Part shown: piece by piece, positions 23,787-25,338 of the stretch
Position numbering within the stretch: position 1 is the stretch's first letter
Layout of the letters: each line of letters starts with the position of its first letter
DNA from: Planctomycetota bacterium
GTDB lineage: Bacteria > Planctomycetota > Brocadiia > JAJRTI01
Assembly: GCA_024278415.1 (NCBI GenBank)
Contig: JAJRTI010000718.1
Coordinates: 1 to 25,338 of the forward strand
Length of the DNA stretch: 25,338 nucleotides
Direction: 5' to 3'
Position numbers and translations under genes: made by a program
The notes under the pieces: model-generated
What the model saw: the letters and a program-made list of their open reading frames with translations, nothing else
Database searches by the model: none
Told to the model about the DNA's origin: nothing

Positions 23787-24554
23787 TCACGCCCCCGTGT
23801 TGTGAAACGCGACATAGCCAGCCGTGGCGCCGCCGTCGACGACCAGGATTGAGCCCGTGACGAACGACGCCTCGTCGGACGCCAGGAACAGCGCGGCATT
23901 CGCGATCTCCTCGGGCCGCGCCACACGACCCAGCGGGTACAGCCCTCCGACCTTGTCCAGCACCTTCGGATCGGCTTCGAGCATGGGATCCCAAGACTCT
24001 GTCTGCGTGCTCCCCGGGCAGAGCACGTTGAGCCGGACGTTGTGCTTGCCGTACTGCGTAGCCAGGCTGCGTGTCAGGCTGATGATCGCGCCTTTCGCCG
24101 CGGAGTAGACGTGGTCCGCGCCGAATCCCATCAGCGCGTTGATCGACGACAGATTCACGATACTGCCCGCGCGTTGATCCACCATGGACGGCAGAACGGC
24201 TTGGCAGCAGAGCCACGTGCCCTTCACGGCCACGTCCATGTTCGGAGCCCACGTGTTGTCCTGCACGGCGTGGACTGAGCAGATCGCGTTGTTCACGAGG
24301 ATGTCGATGCGGCCAAACAGCCCGAGTGCGAAGTCGACCATGCCGCGCACCTGGTCCTCCCGCGACACGTCACAAGGGCAGAAGTGCGCGGCGCCGCCGG
24401 CCGCGCGGATGTCTTCCACGACCGCGCCTCCTGTGGATGCGTCCAGGTCAGCAACAGCGACGCGTGCGCCCTCGGCGGCAAAGCGCGCGGCCACGGCACG
24501 GCCAATGCCGCGGCCCGCCCCTGTCACGATGGCGACCTTGTCTGCAAGACGCAT
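23787..24554 (-). CDS. short-chain dehydrogenase/reductase (classical SDR)
   Basis: The protein has 255 residues, the usual size for a classical SDR. TGAGRGIG (11-18) binds the cofactor. D36 at the end of the second strand (VAVADLD) favours NAD over NADP. The NNAG motif is NNAI (88-91). S137 in LSSIN, Y150 and K154 (YSAAK) form the catalytic set. PGSTQTE and the C-terminal FVTGSILVVDGGAT are typical. Substrates of this branch are sugars, polyols or beta-keto compounds and cannot be fixed. GGGAGAA precedes the ATG. The MITE-like element lies upstream, between this gene and the URO-D-like gene on the same strand. Confidence 0.9.
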   Translation of the reverse strand: MRLADKVAIVTGAGRGIGRAVAARFAAEGARVAVADLDASTGGAVVEDIRAAGGAAHFCPCDVSREDQVRGMVDFALGLFGRIDILVNNAICSVHAVQDNTWAPNMDVAVKGTWLCCQAVLPSMVDQRAGSIVNLSSINALMGFGADHVYSAAKGAIISLTRSLATQYGKHNVRLNVLCPGSTQTESWDPMLEADPKVLDKVGGLYPLGRVARPEEIANAALFLASDEASFVTGSILVVDGGATAGYVAFHNTGA

Positions 24555-24718
24555 GGCAAATTCTCCCTCTCAGACGACGGCAGTCCCGGCCTCAAACGCT
24601 GAAGTTCGGGGATCATCATACGCAATTCGTGCTTGGCAAGTCATGCGGGATGAGAGCGCTGTGGCGCCAGACGGGGGGCCACGCGGCCTGGAAGCCTGAA
24701 GTGCTATGCGACTTCCAT

Positions 24719-24886
24719 GTTAACAGCCCGTCAATAAAGTCGTCCGTCGCGAGAAGGAGGGATTGGGGCCGAGATCGAGGCGCGAAATCGCAGGCGAATT
24801 GGGAGATTCGTCGAGATTTCGCAACGAAGAGATCGGCCCCAAGGGCCCGTCGTAGCAGGACAGCACTTTGTTGACGGGCTGTTAAC
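24719..24886. mobile_element. 168-bp MITE-like element with 22-bp terminal inverted repeats
   Basis: The left end begins GTTAACAGCCCGTCAA and the right end, read on the other strand, is the same; 21 of 22 positions match. Inner arms also pair (TTGGGGCCG / CGGCCCCAA; GCGAAATC / GATTTCGC; CGAAT / ATTCG), so nearly the whole element can fold into one long imperfect hairpin. It has no gene. The outer GTTAAC is itself a palindrome, so a 6-bp target duplication cannot be told from part of the terminal repeat. No transposase is in the window. Confidence 0.78.
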
Positions 24887-24950
24887 GGCATCGAGCACGC
24901 TCCGCCGCGCATTCTCTGAACCAACTGACAGCGCCATATCTGCTTCCTCA

Positions 24951-25338
24951 TCACGAACGGCGATAGCTCGCGGCAGTTTCAAACAGGGCGACCACGTTTT
25001 CAGGCGGCGTGCCGGCCTGGATCGCGTGAGACGGCCCGAGGATGTAGCCGCCGTTGTGCGCGAGGACCTCGATGCGCTCGATGACCTCGCGCCTCACGTC
25101 CTCAGCGCTTCCGAAGGGCAGCGTGGTCTGCACGTCGATGCCGCCCTCGAAGCAAAGCCTGTCTCTGTACTTCTGCTTCAGGGTTCGCGCATCCATGCTG
25201 CCGGCGCTAAATTGAAGCGCTTGGAGGACGTCGATTCCCATGTCGATCAGGCCAGGCGCCGCGTCCATCACGTCGCCATCGGAATGATACATCACCTTCA
25301 CGCCGAATTCGTGGAGGGCCGCGTTCATCCTGACGTGA
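24951..25338 (-). CDS. uroporphyrinogen decarboxylase-like protein (C-terminal part, cut by window edge)
   Basis: The visible C-terminal 129 or so residues show VKVMYHSDGDVMDAAPGLIDMGIDVLQALQ, then LCFEGGIDVQTTLPFGSAEDVRREV and GGYILGPSHAIQAGTPPENVVALFE, the pattern of the URO-D superfamily. In these lineages most such proteins are not the haem enzyme but relatives of corrinoid-linked methyltransferases (MtaA/CmuA) or uncharacterised. The reading frame continues past the right edge (codons for H-V-R precede the first visible Met), so the start is outside the window. The second MITE-like element lies 64 bp beyond the stop codon. Confidence 0.85.
   Translation of the reverse strand, partial: HVRMNAALHEFGVKVMYHSDGDVMDAAPGLIDMGIDVLQALQFSAGSMDARTLKQKYRDRLCFEGGIDVQTTLPFGSAEDVRREVIERIEVLAHNGGYILGPSHAIQAGTPPENVVALFETAASYRRS

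Overview
This is a high-GC, gene-dense bacterial stretch with Shine-Dalgarno sequences of the GGAGA/AGGAG type before most starts. The gene content suggests a free-living polysaccharide degrader from the PVC superphylum (Planctomycetota, Verrucomicrobiota or Lentisphaerota) or a similar lineage such as Hydrogenedentota. It includes a large secreted heparinase II/III-type lyase, a ceramidase-like protein, a GH51-like arabinofuranosidase, a PQQ-type propeller with a methyltransferase-like N-terminus, a DUF4954 protein, a URO-D-like protein and a sugar isomerase/epimerase. The taxonomy is inferred from gene families only; no rRNA or tRNA gene was seen.

Layout. Positions 82-5603 (minus strand): a GT-C type membrane glycosyltransferase, coupled by a 4-base overlap to a secreted multidomain polysaccharide lyase. 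Positions 5604-6064: a large diverged inverted repeat with a perfect 24-bp hairpin. Positions 6065-7405 (minus): ceramidase-like protein, probably with a GTG start. It is divergent from a plus-strand pair (7733-9786) of a secreted protein and a right-handed beta-helix protein. Positions 15157 down to 9871 (minus): a probable yggU-ileS-DUF4954 operon behind a good sigma70-like promoter. The ileS gene is broken by a single-base insertion. A MITE-like element with about 22-bp terminal inverted repeats ends 6 bp upstream of the -35 box of this operon. Positions 19781 down to 15784 (minus): sugar isomerase/epimerase followed by the PQQ-propeller protein. Positions 19861-20494 (plus): a HigB/RelE-type toxin and Xre antitoxin pair with an apparently leaderless toxin. 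Positions 23045 down to 20640 (minus): a GH51-like glycosidase. Positions 23046-23786: mostly dispersed repeats and a degenerate ORF. Positions 24554 down to 23787 (minus): a short-chain dehydrogenase. Positions 24719-24886: a second MITE-like element. The right edge holds the C-terminal part of a uroporphyrinogen-decarboxylase-like gene.

Many of the genes fit uptake and breakdown of complex, probably acidic or arabinose-containing glycans. Extracellular lyase and glycosidase attack would be followed by cytoplasmic isomerase and dehydrogenase steps. ileS and yggU are housekeeping genes. The most notable non-coding signal is the number of palindromic or paired inverted repeats: two MITE-like elements, two families of paired short palindromes (one copy inside a coding region) and one large inverted repeat. 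No CRISPR array, phage or complete transposase gene was seen.
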